Positions 16,259 to 25,006 are shown, numbered from the stretch's first letter. The stretch is DNA of 64,000 nt from Flavicella sp042091695 (GCA_042091695.1 JBELHA010000006.1:1-64000); one strand, 5' to 3'. The notes: a model not told the origin generated them from the letters alone. Made by a program: numbers and translations.

Positions 16259-17767
16259 TGGACTATTTAGGTATTGAAACGATTTTTTTGGTTTTCCTCT
16301 TACATCTATGAATCCATATTTTTTTTGTGGGTTTCTCCTCCAAGGTCTCCAACCGACAACCTCTTTGGGAACTTTTTTAAAATCATAAAGCGTCCATGAG
16401 AGATAAGGTATATTGTTGTCAAAGATGATGTTTTGAATCTGTTTGTGAAATCTAGCTTGAGTTTCTTCAGAAGATTGAAATAAGTTCCAAATACCTCCAT
16501 AAGAAGAAACACCAAACTCTCCTAAAACAATTGGTTTGTTTGGAATTTTCCTTTTCAATTCTAAAAATTCTTTTTGAAGGTTATCTATAGATTTATAATA
16601 ATGGAAACTTACAAAGTCTAATTTTTGATTTAGTAATACTGCACTTTTTGGCTGAGCCCAACCAATAGTAACAGGATGCAAAGTATCTATACTTTTTAGT
16701 GTTTTCAATGAGAAATTTAACCAGCTTAAAACTTCTTCTTTACCTCTACTTTCAAAGTCTAGATCTGGTTCGTTTTTTAGGTCCCAAGCCAATATAGCAG
16801 GGTGATTCTTAAATGTTTCGGCTAGTGTTTGTATATGTTGTTTTGTATAGGTCCAATCTGAGACAGCATAGTTTCCGTAGAAATCAAAAAGAGTTACGAT
16901 GACACTTATATTTTCATTATTTGCTGCATCTAATAACTGTGCTAGTCTTTCTAATTTATCTTTTCGGACTGTTTCTTTTCCAAAGTCTTCGTATTGCACA
17001 AAAATACGAACGGTATTCAAACCATTTCTTTTTAACAATCTAAAATCTTTGATAATAGGTGTTATTTCAAAGCGTTTTCCAAAAGTATCCCAAGGTGCAT
17101 TTTTTGGGTAATAATTGATGCCTTTTATAGTGTCAAAGGCTAGAGCTACGCTTTGCAATGCAAGTTCTTCCTTTGTCTGCTCTTTGATTAATTGGTGAAT
17201 CTTCCATTGATTTTCTTCTAAGAGAAGGATACTTCTGTAGGTATTTGTTTCGTAGGATTCGAACACCCATTTTTCGTCCTTTAAGATACGTTTGTATTCC
17301 AACACATTAGTATCAGTCAATACAGCAAGATCCTTTTTTATGTTTAAAAAGTCTACTTGTATTTGATGGTATAAACTTGTTGTTACAAGATGAATTTTTT
17401 GAGATTCATTCAACGCAATACAATCGTAAATATTCGTTTGTGCGTTTGTGGTAAAATAATCGTCAATCCCATCTTTTAAGTTTGTCCGATAAGCCAAGTC
17501 TCTCGAAAACCATGCACCTAGATATCCTTTTTTGATATTTTTAATTGTTTCTTTGTCTTTTTCTTTATCCTTATCATTCGTTGAAAAAGCTGCAATTATA
17601 TGGCTGTGTTTGTTTTTAACGATACGTTCAGTATGTAGCATACTTTTTCTGTCTGCTCCTGAATTCAAATAGTTATAAACTTTGCTAATTCCCCAAATAA
17701 ATAGTGCATTTGCACAAAGTAACAGCAAGGTTGTAATGATTATTTTACTCGTTGTGAATTTTGACAT
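16250..17767 (-). CDS. Membrane-anchored GH5-like glycoside hydrolase
   Basis: A 505-residue protein with an N-terminal hydrophobic anchor (about 9-30). Residues about 100-200 look like an NTF2-like domain ending LLEENQWKIHQL. The catalytic TIM barrel (about 205-500) has the clan-A acid/base Glu333 in LKNEPD and the nucleophile Glu417 in VLGEFG, as in GH5 enzymes. It probably cuts beta-linked polysaccharide at the periplasmic face. In synthesis loci such hydrolases trim or release the polymer. It starts 3 bases after the Ig-like protein gene, in a three-gene operon with the GT-C-like protein. Confidence 0.82.
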   Translation of the reverse strand: MSKFTTSKIIITTLLLLCANALFIWGISKVYNYLNSGADRKSMLHTERIVKNKHSHIIAAFSTNDKDKEKDKETIKNIKKGYLGAWFSRDLAYRTNLKDGIDDYFTTNAQTNIYDCIALNESQKIHLVTTSLYHQIQVDFLNIKKDLAVLTDTNVLEYKRILKDEKWVFESYETNTYRSILLLEENQWKIHQLIKEQTKEELALQSVALAFDTIKGINYYPKNAPWDTFGKRFEITPIIKDFRLLKRNGLNTVRIFVQYEDFGKETVRKDKLERLAQLLDAANNENISVIVTLFDFYGNYAVSDWTYTKQHIQTLAETFKNHPAILAWDLKNEPDLDFESRGKEEVLSWLNFSLKTLKSIDTLHPVTIGWAQPKSAVLLNQKLDFVSFHYYKSIDNLQKEFLELKRKIPNKPIVLGEFGVSSYGGIWNLFQSSEETQARFHKQIQNIIFDNNIPYLSWTLYDFKKVPKEVVGWRPWRRNPQKKYGFIDVRGKPKKSFQYLNSPLK

Positions 17768-17770
17768 GAT

Positions 17771-18961
17771 TTACTTTTTTTCAATTGATTTTTGAATGCC
17801 TGCACATGTTACTCTAAACGTATACTTTTTGTTTTCTTTTAGTGTTGGTAGTTCGAACAAAGCATTCCCAGTAAAACTTGTTGTTGTGAGATCAATACTT
17901 GGTTCCAAATCAGATATAATTTCTAATTTTACTTTGAATCCATTAGGAATCAATTGTTTCATATAGCTTCTAATAGGACCTACTTGAATATTATTTTGTT
18001 TTTTATCATAGAAAATTTCAAAGTTTTTAACAGAACGTTCGTATTTCAATTCAATCGAATTACTTTCAGCAAACCCTGTGATTTGGGCTTTTACATTCCA
18101 AGTTACTTCGGTTTCTGGGTGTATTATTTTTGTACTCGCAATTCCTTTTATTGTTGCGGCTGCACATTGCATTAAATTGTCGTTTTGATCTCGAATTAGA
18201 AATTTGACATAGGTCCCATCACTGATTGTGTTTCCTGAGCTATCTTTGATACACGAAGTTATAAATTCGGTAATTTGATTTCCATCTGCATAGATATGAT
18301 TCCTATTTGCTTTTAAGCGAAAGTCAAGAGGTTTGCCACTCAAAAAATCAACATATTTCTCTTCCGTACTTTTTGATTGAACGCTCGTGGATAGACTCAT
18401 TTTTCCAATTGATGACCCACTGTAAATTATTTTATGAGTTATTAAGTCATTCAACGCTATAGTATCCCTATAAATACTGTCTAAAAATTGAGCTGTAATT
18501 ACGGTAGGTGTTCCCTCTCTTGCAATGTTGTCATAAAGGTCAAATACTAGATTTATATACATAGCATAATTGGGGTTGTTTACCTCCAATAAATTAGGAC
18601 CTAAATAACTTTCAACAGTTTTTATTTTAGAGTTTGCAGTAATTTTAAATTTCCCTGCACCTAATTCCTGTTGCTGCTCTACCAATCTCCAATTAACGAT
18701 TCCCCTTTTGTTTTTTATAGTATTTGGTAGTTTAAAGAAAAGAGTTTGCTTGGTTTTTATCGGTTGAATCAACACAGTGCCATAACTGTTAGAGCAAATA
18801 AGTAAAGGATTGATTTTCTTTTTTGTTTCGATGCTAAAATAGCTTAGAGAACCCGCTTCATAGTTGCTGTCAGTAGTTAATATATCTATCCCTTTTGTTT
18901 GAGAAATCAAAACATGAACGTTTACTAAAAGGAAAAATATATAATAATTTTTTAGCTTCAT
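17771..18961 (-). CDS. Secreted Ig-like protein of unknown function
   Basis: A 396-residue protein with a probable N-terminal signal sequence (YYIFFLLVNVHVLISQ). The remainder is beta-rich. Around residues 215-250, ANRNHIYADGNQITEF...KDSSGN..SDG..V.F resembles the opening of invasin/Big-type bacterial Ig repeats. No enzymatic motif is seen. Its ATG overlaps the stop of the upstream membrane-protein gene by one base (TAATG), and the GH5-like gene starts 3 bases after it, so the three products probably act together in the envelope. Function unknown. Confidence 0.7.
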   Translation of the reverse strand: MKLKNYYIFFLLVNVHVLISQTKGIDILTTDSNYEAGSLSYFSIETKKKINPLLICSNSYGTVLIQPIKTKQTLFFKLPNTIKNKRGIVNWRLVEQQQELGAGKFKITANSKIKTVESYLGPNLLEVNNPNYAMYINLVFDLYDNIAREGTPTVITAQFLDSIYRDTIALNDLITHKIIYSGSSIGKMSLSTSVQSKSTEEKYVDFLSGKPLDFRLKANRNHIYADGNQITEFITSCIKDSSGNTISDGTYVKFLIRDQNDNLMQCAAATIKGIASTKIIHPETEVTWNVKAQITGFAESNSIELKYERSVKNFEIFYDKKQNNIQVGPIRSYMKQLIPNGFKVKLEIISDLEPSIDLTTTSFTGNALFELPTLKENKKYTFRVTCAGIQKSIEKK

Positions 18962-21900
18962 TATTTTGGGTTTCCTATGAATAAATTTACTTCAACTTTA
19001 AGGTATTTATATGTTTCTCCTGTAAGCTCTTGAAGGATATCTGTCTCTTGGTCTTTTTGTCTGTTTTTTATCGAAAGAGCACTATTTTTAAATCCGTTTA
19101 CAAAACAATTTTTCATTGAATTGTCAATCATTTCTATTTTTTTATTGTTTTTAAGTTTGTATGAAAAATGTCTTTTTCTTTCCTGTCGTATCCCTTTATC
19201 AAGATACACACTTTCTACATATTCTATTTGTTTTTTTGAATTGTAGTAGGAAAGTATCAATTGGGGGGTTGTTATTTCATTGTAACCATTATTGAATAGT
19301 GTTCCTATGAGTGTTCCGTTTTGAATTTTTTGATCTACGATGGCCAGGTTATTGTTTAAATCTGAACCTGTAAAATTTGAAGAAACGTGCAAGTCAAAGG
19401 AAATCGGTTTTTCATTCAATTTGAGTGTGGTATATTCATTTGGATTGAATTTTTGAGGTATTTTATCTGTAATATTTGACCATGCTACACCTTCAAAGTT
19501 GATTCTAAAACTAGTTATCTCTTTAGGCATTAATTTGTGTTTTATGATATCTTTTGCAAAGTAGCTAGCAAGAAGTTTATCGTCTTTCCCATATAGGTTT
19601 CCTTTGATATTTATGTCGGAAGGAATATTGTCAATATTTTGTACCGTCCCTATGATTAGGTATTCTCCTGCTTCGTATATTAATTTTGAACTTAGCACTT
19701 CTATACGCGGAAAAACAAATTTGTCTTCGTTGAAATCTTGTTTTGCAATGTCTTTTTTTCTTCCAGAATTATAGAATTTGGATGCAGTTGTGACACTATA
19801 GTTATTTGTGGGTATGTCGTAGTTTATTTTATGTGCTTTCAGATACCATCTTCCATTTTTATAAATTGCGTTTTCTCTTTCCGTGATTGTTATTTTTTTT
19901 AAAGGTGTTATCCATTCAGTTCTGACTAATGCTGTGACTTTGTTTTTAGATTTCTCATGAAAATTCACATGTATTTCATCCAATTTTGCATAAGAGTTTT
20001 TAAGACCATTTTGTATTGAAATTTCCAATAAGAATTGTTCTAACGATACTTTTTGAGCTGGATCTATAAAGGAATACGCTTTTTCAAATTCTCGAAGGTC
20101 TAGGGCATTGTAATAGGATTCAATTACTTTTTCTGGTGAATCTTGTTGTAGTTTTTTTGTGTAAAAAAAGCACAGCCAATAGCTAGTGAAAACAAGAAGA
20201 ATGATACCCCACAGATACTGAATAACACGGTATGTTTTTGTTGTAGTGATAGTTTCTACAATGTCAATATGACCATGCGTATTGAGTTTGTGGTTGTTTT
20301 TTGGATTTATTGTGCGATAGAGATATACCATTATTCCTATAAAGAAGATGCCAATTGGTACTGTTCCCCACCATATTTTTTGGTAGAGTGCTACCTCATC
20401 TTTGTCAATTAGTTTGGGCAATGGTTTAACACTTATTTTAGTCCAAATTTGAATGCTGTTTTCAAGTATATCCAAACGTTCCCATCCTGTAAAGTATAAA
20501 ATAGGGTCGTAGAATTTATCATTTGAAAACACATATTTCAAATGATATTTTTCTGGATTTGTCAAAAACTGTTGTAATGAACCCAAACCTTCCACTCCTT
20601 TAAATTTAGAATTTTCTAGTCTTTCAATAGCACGTGATGTTAGCTCTGGAAGTCGTCTCGCAGAGTGGTAATTTCCATCCACACTATAAGCTCTGGTTTG
20701 AGCGCTCAACCATGCCATTTGATCTCCAAATCCTAAGGTCATATAGCGCCATTTGTAATGTTGGTCTTTGTTTAAAAAATTAACAATAGGTAGCATGTCA
20801 ATTTTTGGCGGTTGCAATGGTTTAAAATAACCCAATGCTATGGTTAAAGAGCTCATACAGATGAGTGCTATGATAAAACTTATAGTAGATTTACGGAGCA
20901 TACTTTTATGTGTCATCTTGCTTCTTCTGTAAATCCACTCCCCAACGATGGGTAGTGCCATGATACTGGCCCAAAAAGTAAATCGATCAAAAGTCAATAT
21001 ATCAAAAGCATTAGTACCCAACAACCATTTAGGAATGGGAGTAGTACCTCCTAATCCTAGTACAAATAACATTAAAAAAGAACAACCAAAAAAGAAGAAG
21101 CGTTTGTGGAAGTATCGATTCAATAGATAGGGTAGAATCAAGATTAAAACTCCCCAAGGGATGATGAAAAAAACAAATCCAGAACTCAATTCATCAAAGA
21201 AGTTATCACGTGACCCATGTGGAATTGGTATTTGTGTGATGGGGTTTTTTTTGGAGTTGCTCCAATACGGCCAAATACACAATACAACCAATACAATCAT
21301 AGCTGAAAAATGACTTATAATTCTCTTTCCAAACGTTTTAAAACCTGCGATAAAATGATTGAAGTTTACAAAAGAAATCCCCCCTAATTTGGTTGTTAGA
21401 TGGTCCATAATTGCCAATGCATAAATGGGCACTATAAAAAAGACACTTCCAAAGATTGTTGTCACATGATGTGCACAAACCATAATAGCGATCAAAAGTA
21501 AAGAAGTAAGACTATACTTTTTTTTCCCAGTTTTTACCCACTTATAAGTTTCAGGAAGTACATGTAATAAACAGGATAGCCCAACAATAGAGGGAATTTG
21601 TCCAAAAATGTGAAGTGCTTCTGCGAAAGCAGAAGAAAATACAGCAGCAATAGCCGTATATCCAGCAATTTTAAAATTTCCAGTTAAAAGCAATGCAAAT
21701 CGGTAACAACCTGATATAAAAAGCACAATAGAAAGTATCGAAACCACATACAAACCAAACTTTAATCCACCAATAAATGAGAGCAATGCCATTACTTGAT
21801 GAACCAAAGGGGGATAACTCATTACCGTAAAGCCCGTATACCATTTGTAATTCCATGGTTCGAACCAAGCATTGGTGTAATGTTCTGCAAAAAAAAGATG

Positions 21901-22008
21901 AATCAAGGCATCGTATGTTTTTTCTAAAGTAAAAAATAAAAGAGTACCGTGGAATGAAATTCCGACAAGAATGGCAATTAACAAGTATAAATTTGTCCTT
22001 TTATTCAT
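18961..22008 (-). CDS. Large GT-C-like membrane protein with periplasmic NTF2-like and Ig-like regions
   Basis: A 1015-residue protein. The first ~400 residues have many transmembrane helices, with an early loop TYDALIHLFFAEHYTNAWF and WYTGFTVMSYPPLVHQ that resembles GT-C / PTPS-related (PF10131-type) integral membrane proteins. Two more helices lie near 555-575 and 605-625. An NTF2-like segment follows (VIESYYNALDLREFEKAYSF...NGRWYLKAHKI). The C-terminal ~240 residues are beta-rich (IIGTVQNIDNIPSDINI), like an FxLYD/Ig domain. GT-C proteins use lipid-linked sugars at the outer face of the inner membrane. It heads the operon with the Ig-like and GH5-like genes. The enzymatic role is inferred from the fold. 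Confidence 0.75.
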   Translation of the reverse strand: MNKRTNLYLLIAILVGISFHGTLLFFTLEKTYDALIHLFFAEHYTNAWFEPWNYKWYTGFTVMSYPPLVHQVMALLSFIGGLKFGLYVVSILSIVLFISGCYRFALLLTGNFKIAGYTAIAAVFSSAFAEALHIFGQIPSIVGLSCLLHVLPETYKWVKTGKKKYSLTSLLLIAIMVCAHHVTTIFGSVFFIVPIYALAIMDHLTTKLGGISFVNFNHFIAGFKTFGKRIISHFSAMIVLVVLCIWPYWSNSKKNPITQIPIPHGSRDNFFDELSSGFVFFIIPWGVLILILPYLLNRYFHKRFFFFGCSFLMLFVLGLGGTTPIPKWLLGTNAFDILTFDRFTFWASIMALPIVGEWIYRRSKMTHKSMLRKSTISFIIALICMSSLTIALGYFKPLQPPKIDMLPIVNFLNKDQHYKWRYMTLGFGDQMAWLSAQTRAYSVDGNYHSARRLPELTSRAIERLENSKFKGVEGLGSLQQFLTNPEKYHLKYVFSNDKFYDPILYFTGWERLDILENSIQIWTKISVKPLPKLIDKDEVALYQKIWWGTVPIGIFFIGIMVYLYRTINPKNNHKLNTHGHIDIVETITTTKTYRVIQYLWGIILLVFTSYWLCFFYTKKLQQDSPEKVIESYYNALDLREFEKAYSFIDPAQKVSLEQFLLEISIQNGLKNSYAKLDEIHVNFHEKSKNKVTALVRTEWITPLKKITITERENAIYKNGRWYLKAHKINYDIPTNNYSVTTASKFYNSGRKKDIAKQDFNEDKFVFPRIEVLSSKLIYEAGEYLIIGTVQNIDNIPSDINIKGNLYGKDDKLLASYFAKDIIKHKLMPKEITSFRINFEGVAWSNITDKIPQKFNPNEYTTLKLNEKPISFDLHVSSNFTGSDLNNNLAIVDQKIQNGTLIGTLFNNGYNEITTPQLILSYYNSKKQIEYVESVYLDKGIRQERKRHFSYKLKNNKKIEMIDNSMKNCFVNGFKNSALSIKNRQKDQETDILQELTGETYKYLKVEVNLFIGNPK

Positions 22009-22150
22009 CTCAAATACGACTTTTTACAGTTCAATCGTCTTCTTGTAAATTTACTTTTTGTCGTCGGATTTGTCATCATAATGAAATTGCATTTGAACTT
22101 TTGCAATATGTATTTAATCGAATCTAAGGGGTTTTATATACTTACTCACA

Positions 22151-22158
22151 TAAATTTG
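22151..22158 (+). promoter_or_regulatory. Putative -7 promoter element before the degenerate GT2 gene
   Basis: TAAATTTG is an exact TAnnTTTG match 23 bases before the ATG at 22182. The -33 element is not obvious. Confidence 0.5.
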
Positions 22159-22181
22159 TATCTAACCTAATTATATAATTG

Positions 22182-22646
22182 ATGCAGAGATTTGGATTGA
22201 TCATACCATGTTACGACTTGGAAAATGTATTGGACATCGATACGTTCTCTAAGTTTTTAAGGTTACATCCCAAATACCATCTATGTTTTGTAAATAATGG
22301 AAGTAAGGATAAAACACTTTCCCTTTTGGAGCAATTAAAGTTTAACGAACCCCATCAGGTATCTGTGGTCGATATAAAAAAGAAAAGAGGTACTTCATTA
22401 GTAGTTCGTGCAGGTGCACGCTATTTATACACCCGTGGTGATTTGGAGTGTATTTCCTATATGCCTATTGATCTCTCTCAAGATTATACAAGCATTCAAA
22501 AGCAGCTAAAATCAGTAGTATTCGAAAAGAGTAATTCTTCAAATATAGATTCAAAAGAAGTTGGTAAAGGAAGTTTTGAGAAAAGATTTTTCAAAAACTT
22601 GTCTTTATTGTTGTACTTTTTATTGAATTCGATTCCTTTCAAATAA
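22182..22646 (+). CDS. Truncated GT2-like protein lacking catalytic residues
   Basis: A 154-residue intact frame that resembles the first half of the GT2 domain of the receiver-GT2 protein at 13.8-15.0 kb: FGLIIPCYDLEN against VGIVIPCYNEEN, and YHLCFVNNGSKDKT against YHLCFVNDGSTDNT. Two hallmark residues are changed. The nucleotide-binding Asp is Asn39, and the first Asp of the DxD motif is Pro95 (YMPIDLS against YLDADLS). The acceptor half is missing and replaced by a short tail with a hydrophobic segment (NLSLLLYFLLN). It is either a decaying paralogue or a non-catalytic partner. A putative promoter and an uninterrupted frame favour expression. Confidence 0.75.
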   Translation: MQRFGLIIPCYDLENVLDIDTFSKFLRLHPKYHLCFVNNGSKDKTLSLLEQLKFNEPHQVSVVDIKKKRGTSLVVRAGARYLYTRGDLECISYMPIDLSQDYTSIQKQLKSVVFEKSNSSNIDSKEVGKGSFEKRFFKNLSLLLYFLLNSIPFK

Positions 22647-22686
22647 ACTTATAGTATCAAGTTTCCAGTTTAATTTAGTGAATTAT

Positions 22687-22694
22687 TATTTTTG
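22687..22694 (+). promoter_or_regulatory. Putative -7 promoter element for the lipoprotein gene
   Basis: TATTTTTG fits TAnnTTTG and lies 37 bases before the ATG at 22732. No clear -33 element. Confidence 0.45.
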
Positions 22695-22731
22695 GCACAA
22701 AGTTTGAATTTTACATGTAAAATATCAAACC

Positions 22732-23634
22732 ATGAAAAAAATAGTCTTTTCTTTACTTTTGACCCTACAGTTATTTTTCTTGTCTTCGTGTGAGCAATAT
22801 TTCTATGAAGAAGTAGGGTTTCGCGATAATAGTTATGCTATTTCATTAGAACGTTATGATTTATGGTATTTAGATTACCACAACACACAGGGAGCAGACG
22901 TACTTCCATATATGAGGTTGGCATTTACGCTTTCATTTGAAAATGGCATCCTGTACGCTAATAATAACATTTCAGGAATTGGATACCAGGGAGGTGGCTA
23001 CGGAGTACAGATTGGTTATTACAATCAATACAATTCAGTGGTAAACGTAGACCATGATCTCGATGGAAAACAGCGTTTTGAAATACGTAATTTAAGCTCA
23101 AATGAAGTAGAACTATACCACCCACAAACTAATACAAGCTATTTTTTAGTAGGATATACTACTGAAAATTTTGATTACGATGCGCTGTTTTTTGACAATA
23201 TAGAGTACCTGTTACAAGATTTTGAGTTTTGGGAGAAATCAGCTACGAGTTTAGAGGGAGCAACGACCGCTTTTGAATATGAAAACTTTTTGAGGTTTAC
23301 CTCTGAAAACACCCAAACTTTTTACAGTTCTTTAGCTCAAAATTCAAACTCAGTTTCTTACTGGGATTACAACGGTAGCTATGAAGTTTTTGATGTATCT
23401 AATGATACGAGTCTTAAAATATTGGAATTGTCGTACCAAGGAGGTGCTTTCGAACAATTTGAATTGCGCATTTTGACAGATTCGAGTATCGAGTTGTTTC
23501 ACCTGAACTCAGGAACGAGCTTTATCTTTCAAGCACAAGAGTTTATTCAGTATTTTAAAGAGCGTCCTAAAAAGCGCAAAACGATTCCAAGAAAAAAAAT
23601 TAAACGACGTTTATTCGTTAAAGGAGATTTATGA
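22732..23634 (+). CDS. Lipoprotein of unknown function
   Basis: A 300-residue protein. The N-terminus KKIVFSLLLTLQLFFLSSC is a lipoprotein signal with lipobox LSSC, so the mature N-terminal Cys is lipidated. The body is Tyr/Asn/Phe-rich and beta-rich, with two apparently related halves each ending in a segment like VELYHPQTNTSYFLVGYT and IELFHLNSGTSFIFQAQE, suggesting an internal duplication. The tail is strongly basic (RPKKRKTIPRKKIKRR). No family recognised. It follows the degenerate GT2 gene but appears to have its own promoter. Confidence 0.75.
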   Translation: MKKIVFSLLLTLQLFFLSSCEQYFYEEVGFRDNSYAISLERYDLWYLDYHNTQGADVLPYMRLAFTLSFENGILYANNNISGIGYQGGGYGVQIGYYNQYNSVVNVDHDLDGKQRFEIRNLSSNEVELYHPQTNTSYFLVGYTTENFDYDALFFDNIEYLLQDFEFWEKSATSLEGATTAFEYENFLRFTSENTQTFYSSLAQNSNSVSYWDYNGSYEVFDVSNDTSLKILELSYQGGAFEQFELRILTDSSIELFHLNSGTSFIFQAQEFIQYFKERPKKRKTIPRKKIKRRLFVKGDL

Positions 23635-23722
23635 TAGTAATTAAGATATCCTATTTTAAAAGATTGTTTTTCAGGTAAATAGCCTCTAATTTAGTATCTT
23701 GGTTAGATGTAAATCAAGAATT

Positions 23723-24406
23723 ATGAAAACTTATTCGATATTGTTTTTTTTGATGCTCTCCTCTGTTAACATGTATAGTCAAGATTTTTCGGTCTCTTTG
23801 GGGACTGATATCCCCTACCAACATTATGTTGGTTTGCATTTACATTCCGAGAAATTTGAGGGCTACTATCGTTTTGGTGTTTTGACAAGTCCTTATTCTG
23901 ATTATATATTGCGTATTTCAAAAGAATTGGGTGTGTCAGACACCTATATTGAAATGATTGAGAAAGCCTATGAGTTTGGCTATATGAATGCCCTTGGCGT
24001 GGCCTATAAATTTGGTAAAAATAGGGGATGGTATATTGGTCCTGAATTTCGATTGGATTTTCTTACAGCAGGAGATACCCCTATTTCTCTTGTAGAGCAG
24101 GTTACAGGAGTCTCTTCACAAATACCCACGCAATTACAAGGAAATGTATCAGCTACCTTGGGGATGAAAACCATTGCCTTAGGACTTCGTGCTGGATATT
24201 CATTTTCTATATCTAGAAATAAAAAACATCGAATTCGCACCGAAATTTCAGTGGCAAAACATACCAGTATACAAACCTTATTGAAAATTCAAAATAGAGA
24301 AAACGATGCTTTAAACACAAAACTTAACAATGTGTTTTGGAAAGATATATTCAGAGATTATGGTTATTTAGGGGGGCTTGGTTTCGCATATGAATATCGT
24401 TTTTAG
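23723..24406 (+). CDS. Outer-membrane beta-barrel-like protein, unknown function
   Basis: From the ATG at 23723 the product has 227 residues, with signal peptide KTYSILFFLMLSSVNMYSQ. An upstream TTG at 23699 would place a charged stretch before the signal and is rejected. The mature part has alternating hydrophobic strands and ends GLGFAYEYRF, with a terminal Phe as in outer-membrane barrels. The pattern (YRFGVL, GYSFSISRNKKHRIRTEISVAKH) suggests about 8 strands. No known transporter family is recognised. Neighbours give little clue. Confidence 0.7.
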   Translation: MKTYSILFFLMLSSVNMYSQDFSVSLGTDIPYQHYVGLHLHSEKFEGYYRFGVLTSPYSDYILRISKELGVSDTYIEMIEKAYEFGYMNALGVAYKFGKNRGWYIGPEFRLDFLTAGDTPISLVEQVTGVSSQIPTQLQGNVSATLGMKTIALGLRAGYSFSISRNKKHRIRTEISVAKHTSIQTLLKIQNRENDALNTKLNNVFWKDIFRDYGYLGGLGFAYEYRF

Positions 24407-24441
24407 AGGTAAAAGCCATTATAAATCAACAATTTTTTTCT

Positions 24442-24449
24442 TAAATTTG
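24442..24449 (+). promoter_or_regulatory. Putative -7 element almost abutting the next start codon
   Basis: TAAATTTG is an exact consensus match ending 4 bases before the GTG at 24454. If used, transcription would begin at or next to the start codon, giving a leaderless mRNA. Confidence 0.5.
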
Positions 24450-24453
24450 CAAG

Positions 24454-24936
24454 GTGAAAAACTCATATACATACAAAGCAATTTCTCTTGTGATGGCTTT
24501 TTGGGTCTTAGTATCTTCACTAGGCATCTCACTAGACATGCATTTTTGTAAGGGTGAGTTGAAAAGTGTGCGTCTTTTTGGTGTTGCTGAAAATTGTCAT
24601 ATCCTCACAGAAAAGAACTCAAGAAAGACTTCAAGCAAAATTATTTGTTCTAAAGTAACAAAGAATTGCAAGCATCAAATTGAAACTACTTCGCTACGCT
24701 CAAAAAAAAGAATTTGTTGTAATAATGAACACATTGATTTTTTAGTTCATGACTTCTTACAGAAAGAACTTTCTTTTAAATTTTTTCCATTAAAAAGCGT
24801 TTACGGGCTATTTTTCTTTGACTATTTTTCTCTTGTAAGAGGAGAAGCCCAATATATTCCATCACCTTTTTTAAATTACAAAGCTCCCAGTTTATACAAA
24901 GACATACCTGTATTAGTACAGTCTTTTTTGCTATGA
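24454..24936 (+). CDS. HYC_CC_PP-like small cysteine-rich envelope protein
   Basis: A 160-residue protein starting with GTG. It has an N-terminal hydrophobic segment (AISLVMAFWVLVSSLGISL) followed at once by DMHFCKGELKSVRLFG, a CC pair in RICCNNEH, and a late PSPFLNYKAP. This order resembles the Bacteroidota HYC_CC_PP family, which tends to sit beside heavy-metal genes; the HYC motif is HFC here. The next two genes, an outer-membrane protein and a double HMA protein, fit that context. It probably binds or senses a metal in the periplasm, but this is inference. Four further Cys lie between residues 45 and 75. Confidence 0.6.
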   Translation: MKNSYTYKAISLVMAFWVLVSSLGISLDMHFCKGELKSVRLFGVAENCHILTEKNSRKTSSKIICSKVTKNCKHQIETTSLRSKKRICCNNEHIDFLVHDFLQKELSFKFFPLKSVYGLFFFDYFSLVRGEAQYIPSPFLNYKAPSLYKDIPVLVQSFLL

Positions 24937-25006
24937 ATAAAGTTTTTATTTTGACCTTTTAACAGGTTCCGTTTTAATCAAAATAATTAACTTTTAATTA
25001 GACAAT

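Noticed and set aside
22182..22646. Calling the short GT2 gene a pseudogene
   Set aside because: The frame is intact, a promoter-like element is present and the substitutions are at specific catalytic positions; a non-catalytic protein is as likely.
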